From Panulirus ornatus (Eukaryota > Arthropoda > Malacostraca > Decapoda > Palinuridae): DNA of 64,000 bases. Under the pieces are notes generated by a model. That model ran no database searches. It had not been told where the DNA came from and was given only the letters and a program-made list of their open reading frames with translations. Made by a program: the position numbers and the translations under genes. Each line of letters opens with the position of its first letter. Positions within the stretch are counted from its first letter, which is position 1. Location of the stretch: NCBI RefSeq assembly GCF_036320965.1, contig NC_092231.1:1257197-1321196 (forward strand), given 5' to 3'. Positions 56,111 through 64,000 of this stretch are shown one piece after another.

Positions 56111-57123
56111 GCAACATGCAGAGCGATGATCTGACCTGTTTGGGCCCTACCATAACAAAGGGTTAGTCGCTCTCTACAGTCACAAGAAACAAAACATTGT
56201 GCCCGCTACACACAGCTGCTCTAGTGTAAGGGTGGCTCCTGTGTACACATACCAGAAGAAGGTGAAACGTTCCTTCAAGATGCGGTGTTCAGTATGATGT
56301 ATGAGAGGTCGCAGTGTCCAGGCAGGTTAACTACAAATACATGATTATCATACCCAAAAGTATTGAGTATTATCAAACGTATATACAAGTTACTCTCAGC
56401 AAGTGTAGAAGTTAGTTACACCCAGCAAGTATAGACGATACACCCAGCGGGGATAATTCGCTAAGGAAGTGTAAGGAGAGGTGGTGTATTTACAGTCAGC
56501 ACTTTAAACAAACAGTGACCCTGAGTGTTAGTTCAGTATATGTGTTGTTGATGTGTGAGGCCAACACAGTGATGTCGTTGTGGTTGGCCTTACCTTAGTG
56601 TATCAGGAGGTAGGCCAGTCCCTCAAGGTAAGCTAGCCCCCTCATGGTAAGCCAGCCCCCTCATTTTGGACAATGTTGTCGCATGACGGAGCTGCGGGGG
56701 TAGAGAACTGCCCCCCGCAGATAGCGTAAGGTTAGAAACAAAATATTATCGAGCGGAAGTGACGTGTGTTGAAGGTTACTTGGTATGTGACGACGTTTGT
56801 TTTGACCTTTATGCTGAGGTTGGCTGGATAGCTGTATTGTCCTGATGGCTCTTTTGTACAGCCAGGTGTCTGTGTTGCCCACGGCAGCCATCACTAAGAA
56901 AATGAGACAAAAAGAGAAAGTTGCACAGTTTGTGGTTCGTATTTAAGTCGACAATTTCACCTGTTTTTTAACCTAAATAAGAGGACTTATACTCCCTATT
57001 TTCCTTCTTTAAATAGGTCCTTACTTATGCGGACTGAGGAGCCTCTTCCCCGTAACCTTTATGACCAAAGTGACTTATTTCTTCTTTTTACCCGAGTCGT
57101 CCACGTAATCACACGGTCCTTAC
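56111..57123. other. Unassigned sequence
   Basis: Small repeats only: CCCAGCAAGT words at 56395-56450 and AGGTAAGC(T)AGCC-like words at 56600-56660. No gene supported. Confidence 0.5.
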
Positions 57124-57455
57124 GAACGACTGCACGACCCTTGAGGACGACGGTACGACCCGAAGGTATGACGTCATGACCTTCTGACCTGTTACAGGTC
57201 ATGCCATTATGCTCGCGGATCGCAACGCCAAGCTCAGAGCTTGTACCGTCGTGCTCACGGATCGTACCGTCGTGCTGAAGGAGTGTACCGTCGTGCTCAA
57301 GGATCGTACAGTCGTGCTGAAGGAGTGTACCGTCGTGCTCAAGGATTGTACCGTCGTGCTCACGGATCGTACCGTCGTGCTGAAGGAGTGTACCGTCGTG
57401 CTCAAGGATCGTACCGTCGTGCTGAACAAGTGTACCGTCGTGCTCAAGGGTTAAG
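57124..57455. mobile_element. Foldback-like palindromic element with expanded right arm
   Basis: Left arm: two units (GAACGACTGCACGACCC, GAGGACGACGGTACGACCC; 57124-57164). Left centre: GGTATGACGTCATGACC, TTCTGACCTG (57165-57191). Loop TTA. Right centre: CAGGTCATGCCATTATGC (57195-57212). Right arm: about eleven 21-bp units to 57455. In the right arm GTACCGTCGTGCTCAAGGAT alternates with GTACCGTCGTGCTGAAGGAG, giving a 42-bp dimer. The very short loop favours hairpin formation. Confidence 0.75.
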
Positions 57456-57744
57456 GTTAATGGATGAACCATGAGCATCACGTAGAATGAGAGGATGTTA
57501 CACTGTCGAGGGAACAATCGGTTGTGATTTTCCTTTATTCATGTTTTCCATTTCCACATTTCTTTCACTGTTATGACTGCCAGGAGCCTTATTAGATAAT
57601 ACCACACTATACATGAGAGATAACGAACATCTCATAGTGAGGAATCAAGTCCTTACTCCATTTAGAAACACGTGCAGGAGTCTGGCATGTCACTGGGTAT
57701 ATTACTCTACGCACTTGGCAGCCAGGATTTCATTATGTCTGCAG
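57456..57744. other. Unassigned sequence
   Basis: AT-rich spacer. No gene recognised. Confidence 0.5.
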
Positions 57745-58030
57745 GAGGCTTCCCACGACCCGTCCTGCAGGAGGCTTCCCACGACCCGTCCTGCAGGAGG
57801 CTTCCCACGACCCGTCCTGCAGGAGGCTTCCCACGACCCGTCCTGCAGGAGGCTTCCCACGACCCGTCCTGCAGGAGGCTTCCCACGACCCGTCCTGCAG
57901 GAGGCTTCCCACGACCCGTCCTGCAGGAGGCTTCCCACGACCCGTCCTGCAGGAGGCTTCCCACGACCCGTCCTGCAGGAGGCTTCCCACGACCCGTCCT
58001 GCAGGAGGCTTCCCACGACCCGTCCTGCAG
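57745..58030. repeat. 26-bp minisatellite, 11 identical copies
   Basis: Units GCAGGAGGCTTCCCACGACC plus CGTCCT, 26 bp, with no difference seen between copies. The junction of units is the palindrome CCTGCAGG. Because 26 is not divisible by three, all three frames cycle through the same 26-residue peptide; these ORFs are artefacts. Confidence 0.97.
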
Positions 58031-58354
58031 GACTTTCAGTAGGAGTTCACACCCCTGGAACCGTATTACCACCAGATGAACATAAACAGTGAAGATCACT
58101 GTCGTGAGCTGTGGCACCAGACACAACGTGAAGTATGTTGGTGGAGGAAAACATGTCTTCTTGAAGTGTTCGTTGTTGGCACTTTTCTTGTGGTCTCAGC
58201 ACAGCTTTAACTGTTTGATGTGACTTAAGATAAGTAATTGCTAACTTCACTACTGAAGTTCAAAACTTCTTAATCCATCTGCACCTGATTTAGAGGAATA
58301 AAAACAATTTTGTCAAATATCTTCCTTCAAAGTTTATCATTTCCTGCGTGAAGT
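58031..58354. other. Unassigned sequence
   Basis: Non-repetitive. No gene recognised. Confidence 0.45.
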
Positions 58355-58591
58355 GCCACCGCGATACTACAGAAGCCTAACAAAAGCAAGTCCTGGAGTT
58401 ACAAGATACATTACTTCGACGACAGAGTGAACATAACTCAGGACCCGTCCTCAGGATGTAGCTTCTGTACTGGAGGCACCGAACACTTGCTCCTTAACTG
58501 CCCAGCACTAACCCTAGACACGTATACTACATACACTACCACACTTCTTGACAAGTGGTTCCTCCTGGTGGACGTGGCCACCTTCCTGTGA
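58355..58591 (+). mobile_element. LINE C-terminal zinc-knuckle (CCHC) tail
   Basis: 78 open codons ending at TGA (58589-58591). Near the middle it reads C-S-F-C-T-G-G-T-E-H-L-L-L-N-C-P, a C-x2-C-x5-H-x4-C knuckle followed by P, the hallmark of the extreme C-terminus of Jockey/R1-type LINE reverse transcriptases, where the usual form is C-x2-C-x(5-9)-E-x-x-x-H-x-L-x-x-C-P. Upstream residues (segment A-T-A-I-L-Q-K, then W-S-Y-K-I-H-Y-F-D) are in the position of the conserved I-x-x-L-R-T-G-H-S segment but diverged. The reverse transcriptase itself is not seen upstream. The intact frame is short and may be by chance. Confidence 0.7.
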
Positions 58592-58625
58592 GCTGCAGGA
58601 GCTTCAATGAAGGGGTGTATAGGGG

Positions 58626-58630
<5 letters not shown>

Positions 58631-58699
<69 letters not shown>
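58631..58699. repeat. (TA)n microsatellite
   Basis: 69 bp of TA dinucleotides at the head of the SINE-like block. Confidence 0.97.
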
Positions 58700-58702
<3 letters not shown>

Positions 58703-58926
58703 GATAGGGGAGAAAGAATACTTGCCACGTATTCCCTGCGTGTCATAGAAGGCGACTAAAAGGGGAGGGAGCGGGGGGCTGGAAATCCTCCCCTCTCGTT
58801 TCTGATTTTCGAAAAGAAGGAACAGAGAAGGGGGCTCAGTGAGGATATTCCCTCAAAGGCTTAGTCCTCTGTTGTTAACGCTGCCTCGCTAATGCGGGAA
58901 ATGGCGAATACGTTTGAAAAAAAGAA
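58700..58926 (+). mobile_element. SINE-like dispersed block, copy 3 (most complete)
   Basis: Starts GAGGATAGGGGAGAAAGAAT, TTGCCACGTATTCCCTGCG, TGTCATAGAAGGCGAC, then the shared landmarks GGGGGGCTGGAAATCCTCCC, AAAAGAAGGAACAGAGAAGG, GATATTCCCTCAAAGGC, CGCTGCCTCGCTAATGCGGG and AAATGGCGAATA, ending GAAAAAAAGAATATATATA. It gives the fullest form of the family (about 225 bp). (TA)n adjoins the head and a short (TA)n the tail. Confidence 0.82.
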
Positions 58927-59929
58927 TATATATAGGGAAAGAGAGAGAGAGAGATGACGTTTAATATACAGTTGATAGTATACACAAAAACAGTCACAGT
59001 AAACAAATGTAGAAAAAAGTACTGGATGTATTCCCATCTACGATGTTAATTGCATGTATGGTGGTGAAGTAGGAGTCATCCAGGTTCTATGATATACAAG
59101 AAGAAATCTCGATATTTTTTCTTTTAATTTAAATTTTTTCTACGTTATTGTAGAAAAACCGACACAACGTTAGTGAATGTGGCATGAATGAACATCCTCC
59201 ACAGAACACGAGTCATGGAGTCATGCAAAGAATGTTGAGTCATGAGGAGAAATGAGAAGTTTGTACAACGTCGGATTATTATGATGTCTTATAACGGTAA
59301 CATTTGACGCTCCGATGACAAAATTCTTGTCTGTATTAATGTAACATCTTGAGACTAGAGAGGACTGTAGTGCTGAAACTCTCCAGTGTATTGTGTACGA
59401 AACACAGCCATATTGCTCCTCGCAATGAAAATGAATATTCTGTTTGTTGTATGTTTGTTGTATGGCAATTACAATATATTGTTTTATATGATTTTTATTT
59501 GTTCGTGATGCTTTGCGAAATGCAAATGTAAATGAAAAATGGACCCCCTTCTTTACACCGCTTCATGATAATGTTAGATGAAAAAAGTGTTTTTGAAATG
59601 CATTTGGATATACTACAGTTTGGAGAATATATCATTACCTTGATAATAACACTTGTATCTTGTTATACATTATTAATGTATACCGCACGAGTTCATTACA
59701 AGGTTCGGAAAAGACAAACGTATTTATGTATCAAAATCCTCCTGTGTATATCATCATCACATTAATGTGAAAATAACTTTAAATATGATTTATAATATGA
59801 TAAATGAATTCAAAAAGTTCAACTCGTACAAGAAAAAATAAAAGATTACGTTTCAAAAACTGTGGTTAGTTTCACTCAGTCTTTTTCGAGATTGGTCAGG
59901 AGCAACTCCCTTATAATGCTGGTTATTAA
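58927..59929. other. Unassigned AT-rich sequence
   Basis: Short (GA)n at 58939-58954, otherwise AT-rich and non-repetitive. No gene recognised. Confidence 0.45.
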
Positions 59930-60119
59930 ATATAAGTCTGGAGCCTAATTAATCCAATGCCTCCGGTAAACGCCATCAGAGGCAGGCGGGGCCCGAGACC
60001 CATGAATATATATCTGGGTAATCTAGAGCAAGCGGTGGCTCAGGCGAAGTTTTCGGGTGGCAAGTATTGTATATCATCATGAAGTTGTGGAACTTCCCGC
60101 CCCCACCACCTGCCACCAC
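59930..60119. other. Repeat-free island upstream of the candidate exon
   Basis: 59930-60090 has balanced composition and no repeats (GGAGCCTAATTAATCCAATG, GGTAAACGCCATCAGAGGC, CATGAATATATATCTGGG). Its position before a GC-rich stretch and the possible coding exon at 60302 would suit a promoter or conserved element, but no core promoter motif can be fixed by eye. Confidence 0.35.
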
Positions 60120-60301
60120 CTGCCACCGCCACCGCCGCCGCCGCCGCCACCGCCGCCGGCCTTAACGACCTCATCCTCTGTCTCATATGGGGAGAGGAGG
60201 AGGAGGAGGAGGAGGAGGGGAGCTTGTCCCCCTCCTCCTCCCTCCTTCCTTCCCTCCCCACCCTCTCCCTCACTCCCCCCCCCCCCCCCTCTCCCCTCCC
60301 G
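60120..60301. repeat. GC-rich simple repeats: (CCG)n, (GGA)n, C-run
   Basis: (CCG)n at about 60124-60160, (GGA)n at about 60190-60218, CCTCCTCC-rich sequence and a C-run at about 60276-60290. Confidence 0.9.
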
Positions 60302-60362
60302 ATGGCTCAGGCCGACGACACTTGGGAGTTTTATGCTACGCTCATGTCGCCCTTCCCGGCGG
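60302..60362 (+). CDS. Candidate first coding exon, unknown protein
   Basis: ATG at 60302 with G at +4 opens a 20-codon non-repetitive segment (MAQADDTWEFYATLMSPFPA) within GC-rich low-complexity DNA. The composition, with Trp, Phe, Tyr, Met and acidic residues, is unlike the repeat-derived ORFs on both sides. GTATGA at 60363 is a plausible 5' splice site and would leave one base (phase 1). If unspliced, the frame runs on through G-rich repeats to a stop at about 60487. The frame is also open upstream to 60224, so a longer N-terminus is possible. I recognise no family. The alternative is chance coding potential. Confidence 0.3.
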
Positions 60363-60384
60363 GTATGAATATGGAGGTGCTGGG

Positions 60385-60486
60385 TCGGTGGGTGGGTGGC
60401 TGGGTAGGGTTTCTAGGTGGGAGGGTAGGGTGGTTGGGTGGGTTCGAGGGTAGGGTGGGTGGGTGGGTAGGGTGGCAGGGAGGGTA
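60385..60486. repeat. GGGT-rich tract
   Basis: Repeated GGTGGGTGGG, GGGTAGGG and GGGAGGG words, with well over eight G-triplets in about 100 bp, able to form G-quadruplexes on the plus strand. Confidence 0.9.
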
Positions 60487-61274
60487 GTGCTGCTGTGGAG
60501 GAGGATCGCCAAGGAAGAAAACGGCTCCTGGTCTGGCCGTCAGGTGCAAGAGTGCTAATTTGGCGGATATTAGTCTAAAGTGGAGGCTGTCTAGAATCAT
60601 TTTTTACTCAGCAGTTTCGCCACGTATACATATAAAGCTGCTAGACTTAACGGGCTTTTTCATTTTTAAACGCCATATAAGCGAGTACTGCCTGTGTTTT
60701 TATCCTCCCAGTAGCGTCCTGTGGGCGGTGTTATGAATGAGAAGTGTTTACTTACTTGGTCGAATACCCGCTCAAGATTTCCATTTGGCTGGACGGTTGT
60801 CAGCATAGCTTAGCAAGTAACGAGTTTAACAAACAGACAGCTACAGTGTATACCACTCTGCTTACTGCTGAAAACAAAGAAAAAGAAAATATATTAGAGA
60901 CTTACAGAGCGTTGACAGACAAGCGTGTCGCATTGGGAAGAATATCAGTTGACAGATCGGCAGAATAACCAATGTGGAACAGACGGACCTGCAACACAAG
61001 GTCAGTAAGGGCAGGATTCACCGGTGGAGGCGTATCAGACAGACCTGTGCCAGGCGACATAGCCGAGAGGAGGGAGCCTCGTATTGTACATGCAGGTGGA
61101 ACTGAATATGAAGCAAGTCCGTTGTCTGTAGAGTTGGGGAAGTCAATTGGTAACACAGGGAAGCCGTACAGTCACACAGACACATTGACAGACAACTGCA
61201 GACTTGTAATTTAAACGCTTTCGCTAATAAGCCTCTGGAACCATTGTAATCTCTATAAATTGAGGATTTGTTCT
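60487..61274. other. Unassigned sequence
   Basis: Non-repetitive. Two ORFs of 74-84 codons on opposite strands show no family. The right end may belong to the CR1-like remnant that follows. Confidence 0.45.
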
Positions 61275-61783
61275 CCGTGGCTCACTGTCGATCCAGTGAG
61301 AGCCGACTAAACGAATTAGATCTATTTAGCTTAGGAAGAGAAGGTTGAGAGGTGATCTAATACAGGTATTGAAAATCATTAAAGGCTTCGATAGTCTCGA
61401 TCTAACAAGCTACCTAAGAACTGATGTGTCTAATTTCACTCGTAGTGATAGATATAAACTCGTGGCCAAACTATTTACCTCGAATGAGACGAATGATTTT
61501 TCCTTCAGTAGATCGTTAACATATGGGATGATTTGCCAGTTAGAGATGTTGAGAGCAGTACCATACACATGTTTAAGTATAGACTTAATGAATATTTAGC
61601 TTCAAATCCACGAATGACTTTCTTTGCACCTCCTTAGCTACACGATATGTTTACAGATCTCTTTTAAAAAGAAAATCTATGTCTTTCTACTCCTGCCAGA
61701 ATAATCCATAATTTTCTGTTTTCTTCCACTGTCGCAAACAGCCTCGTTAGGTCCCAATGGTCTGTTGCTGTTCAGTTATATTC
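61275..61783 (+). mobile_element. CR1-like LINE 3' end
   Basis: The best preserved CR1/L2-like tail in the window. Frame one: E-S-R-L-N-E-L-D-L-F-S-L-G-R, then (after one frameshift) E-R-L-R-G-D-L-I-Q-V-L-K-I-I-K-G-F-D (61337-61395), matching R-L-x-x-L-x-L-F-S-L-x-x-R-R-L-R-G-D-L-I-x-x-F-K-I-I-x-G. Then N-F-T-R-S-D-R-Y-K-L (cf. R-x-x-x-x-K-L) and F-S-R-S. A second frameshift near 61515 restores V-N-I-W-D-D-L-P-V-R-D-V-E, then F-K-Y-R-L-N-E-Y-L, matching V-V-x-x-W-N-x-L-P ... F-K-x-R-L-D-x-x, with a stop at 61635. The 3' untranslated end CCAATGGTCTGTTGCTG is shared with 50535 and runs straight into (CT)n. Confidence 0.88.

Positions 61784-61858
<75 letters not shown>
61784..61858. repeat. (CT)n microsatellite at LINE 3' end
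   Basis: About 75 bp of CT dinucleotides that begin where the CR1-like 3' end finishes. Confidence 0.97.
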
Positions 61859-61862
<4 letters not shown>

Positions 61863-62064
61863 ATCGTATGATCCATAAAGTTTTATCGACGGATCGTAGC
61901 TGGTGGGATTGGGTGACGTGAACCACATTATGGAGACCCTCACCCCGTGTTGTAGGTCATCAGCCCCGACGAAGGACCTCAGCTAGGATCCTGTGCTGGT
62001 CCTCTGAGGTGGATCTGTCTCGAACAGCTCGCCATTCCAGGAGACAGTCATTCCCTGCGACAGG

Positions 62065-62253
62065 CATTCTATGAGGCAGCCATTCCATGATGGCAACCAT
62101 TCCATGATGGCAGCCATTCCATGATGGCAGCCATTCCATGATGGCAGCCATTCCATGATGGCAACCATTCCATGATGGCAACCATTCCATGATGGCAACC
62201 ATTCCATGATGGCAACCATTCCATGATGGCAACCATTCCATGATGGCAGCCAT
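62065..62253. repeat. 17-bp minisatellite, about 11 copies
   Basis: Units CCATTCCATGATGGCAA, 17 bp, with GGCAACC or GGCAGCC. Read on the minus strand the motif is open in three frames (artefact). Confidence 0.96.
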
Positions 62254-62794
62254 TTCTTGAGGCAGTGTCATCATCCTTGAAGACCTCAACATGCCTCTGG
62301 GTACGACGCCCTTGACAACCCATAACCCTGCACAGTGGATGCCTCGTTGAGGACCTTACTGCGACTCCCAGTACGTCCTTGACGATGTTGAGAGCCTGAC
62401 TCACACTTCCTCCCTTCAAGGCTCAGCACTTGGCTTCCTCCGTCCTCTCCTCATGTGCAGGAATTTTGTCCTATCCTGGACGGCCTTGCTCTTAACTGTG
62501 TCCTCAAGTGTCCACTTCTTGTTTAAGCGTAGATCACCTTCTCATGTCACCGTAAAATATTCTTTCACCAGAATTTTCTTTTTGTTTATGATGTACGAAC
62601 TTGAGTTGACCCACGTGTGTGAGGGAAGGTCGAAGTGTGTTCCTGTATGATGACTGGGTCAGGAGATTAGGTCAGGATCAAACCGGATGGCTGTTCTATA
62701 TCGTCTAGCCAGAAGTAGTAGTGTAGGGCTGTGGTCGTATTAGGCTTTAAGTAACCCTAGATGGAATGTCTGTTTACGTATACATGCCCATATA

Positions 62795-62796
<2 letters not shown>
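62254..62796. other. Unassigned sequence
   Basis: Non-repetitive. No gene recognised. Confidence 0.45.

Positions 62797-62831
<35 letters not shown>
62797..62831. repeat. (TG)n microsatellite
   Basis: 35 bp of TG dinucleotides. A short alternating ATACATATATGTATG palindrome-like stretch lies at 62905-62935. Confidence 0.95.
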
Positions 62832-62833
<2 letters not shown>

Positions 62834-63561
62834 AACAGCTCATTCCTGGTTAGGTTTATGCAAATAGTTTACTGTATTTGCACATAACCTGGACCTGCTT
62901 ATACACATATGTATACATATATGTATGTATATATGTAACCTGGGAAATGAATACCTATTTTCAGTTCAGGACACAGGGTCTTCCTCTTGGTGAAGATCTT
63001 CCTGGGTAAGGACCTTGCGTTGTATATGGTATTATCGACAGTACTCCACTCTCGAGACCTTTCTTCTGGTTTCTGCAACAATGAGGAAAATGGAAGAATT
63101 ATATAAATCTCACAGCAGAGAACCAGAGACCTGTGTGATTTATATGTCTATAGTTATAGGAAACCAACATTTACTGATCTTTGCACGAAATTTACATCAT
63201 TTATCCATATGGAACATAAACTACACTTGGTAGTGACCCTGGCTACCCCGAGCATTATGTATATATACTTTGATTATCTTGAATGCCACAATGAAGTAGA
63301 ATCATTGACAAATATTTTCCATATGAACGATTTCCTTTAAACTTCATTACTGTGTATATTGGTAAAACACTGAACACATTATTATGTCCATCAGTTAAAT
63401 CATCAACTGTACCCAGGGATGTGATATACTGTTCAATCTTGTTCACTGGGAAGGGCAGTTCTAGACCTTGTAAGACATTTAACAAATTAATACGTGTTTT
63501 ACTCTCTAGTTAACATTCGTTTTTAAAGCAAGAAATACAATTGTCATTTTTCAAGTTGAAG
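62832..63561. other. Unassigned AT-rich sequence
   Basis: Short ORFs on both strands, none recognised. It might hold more of the Penelope-like element to the right but no reverse transcriptase motif is visible. Confidence 0.45.
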
Positions 63562-63922
63562 GATGTTATTCCTACGAAGATGTAGTCGTCGATTATCTAC
63601 GAGGATAAGTACAATAGTTGTAATGCTCTGTATATTGGCAAGACGAAGCCATACCTCAGGAGGCGCAGTCATGAGCACCATGGGCAGTCGGTCACTACGA
63701 ACGAACCGCCTGATCACCACCCGTCCTCTACAGCAATACGGAATCACGCTCATGACAATGACCAGCCACTGTGGGCAGCGAGGCTCCTTTGTGCTGGCCA
63801 GTAGTTCATCAGACACTGATCTGTTAGTACTGGAGTCCCTCCTCTCCTACAGGGACAACCCCCCACTACAAGTAACACTCACATATCAACAATGTTATTG
63901 TGTTTGTAGGAAACTATTGTAA
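63562..63922 (+). mobile_element. Penelope-like element, GIY-YIG endonuclease remnant
   Basis: Penelope-like retroelements encode a reverse transcriptase followed by a GIY-YIG nuclease that cuts the target. Here only the nuclease end is seen. Frame one (63562-63804): D-V-I-P-T-K-M-stop, I-I-Y-E-D-K-Y-N-S-C-N-A-L-Y-I-G-K-T (YIGKT at 63631-63645), then L-R-R-R-S-H-E-H, and R-N-H-A-H-D-N-D-Q-P-L. These follow the family pattern D-x-I-P ... V-V-Y-x-x-x-C-x-x-C-N-A-x-Y-I-G-K-T ... R-x-x-E-H ... H-A-x-D-x-x-H-x-I. A frameshift near 63775 leads to frame two: F-V-L-A-S-S-S-S-D-T-D-L-L-V-L-E-S-L, which contains the expected catalytic Glu (L-E-S-L), with a stop at 63920. One in-frame stop and one frameshift make it a pseudogene. 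The first Cys of the Cys pair appears replaced by Asn. Confidence 0.85.
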
Positions 63923-64000
63923 GGTTTTCAGTAGAACTGTCTTGTTGTTTTTAAATGTACATTCTAACGTTAGGATATATCATTATACATTCTAACGTTA

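Noticed and set aside
55302..56153. Minus-strand ORFs of 235-283 codons
   Set aside because: 31-bp array cycling through three frames; no non-repetitive domain.

Overview
This window is eukaryotic, non-coding DNA made almost entirely of repeats. The best fit is a decapod crustacean (shrimp, lobster or crab). The grounds are the very high density of long (CT)n, (AT)n and (CA)n microsatellites, more than twenty minisatellite arrays with 15-44 bp units, and a mix of old non-LTR retrotransposon (LINE) remnants plus a Penelope-like fragment. The assignment rests on composition and element types, not on a host gene. No bacterial-style operon, rRNA, convincing tRNA, CRISPR array or complete host gene is visible. 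Most long open reading frames are artefacts of tandem repeats whose unit length divides by three, or of long dinucleotide runs.

Layout. 0-5 kb: two truncated RTE-like LINE ends (minus), a diverged minisatellite, a decayed Jockey-like reverse transcriptase (plus), and a short dispersed block (SINE-like) between two (TA)n tracts. 5-20 kb: C-rich, GGCT-rich, 33-bp, 38-bp, 41-bp and 24-bp arrays, with a small CR1-like fragment near 11.6 kb. 20-30 kb: a non-repetitive ORF (20.3-20.7 kb), a CR1-like reverse transcriptase, a 21-bp array, a second SINE-like copy (minus), a G-rich array and a 34-bp array. 30-40 kb: another LINE end abutting a tetranucleotide array, a minus-strand Jockey-like remnant with a nearly identical 102-bp duplication, a 25-bp array, and a minus-strand LINE of uncertain clade. 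40-50 kb: a 21-bp array, (CT)n tracts, diverged arrays and a CR1-like remnant. 50-64 kb: palindromic elements built of 21-bp units, arrays of 19, 31, 26 and 17 bp, a LINE zinc-knuckle tail, a third SINE-like copy, a GC-rich stretch holding a possible first coding exon (60302-60362), a CR1-like end, and a Penelope-like GIY-YIG endonuclease fragment at the right edge.

Most interesting signal. A dispersed family of imperfect palindromes recurs through the window. Each good copy has a central inverted repeat of about 26-30 bp, with the hallmark CCTTTGAC ... GTCAAAGG and CCATCATACCC. It is flanked by arms of 21-bp direct repeats that point in opposite directions on the two sides. The right-arm core is GTCGTACCGTCGTGCTC and the left arm is its reverse complement. 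Two-armed copies are at 53865-54170, 57124-57455, 31807-32030, 50796-50965 and probably 24283-24945. Single arms or half centres lie near 4.8, 10.6, 25.6, 26.6, 36.4, 41, 52.7 and 55.1 kb. Long inverted repeats made of short tandem subrepeats are the architecture of foldback (FB) transposons, so this looks like a foldback-like family whose arms have become separate minisatellites. I do not recognise it as a described family.

How the parts work together: they do not form a pathway. Decaying elements have been joined to or overgrown by microsatellites (LINE 3' ends against (CT)n and GTAG arrays, SINE-like blocks against (TA)n), and a few non-repetitive islands between them look like possible regulatory DNA.
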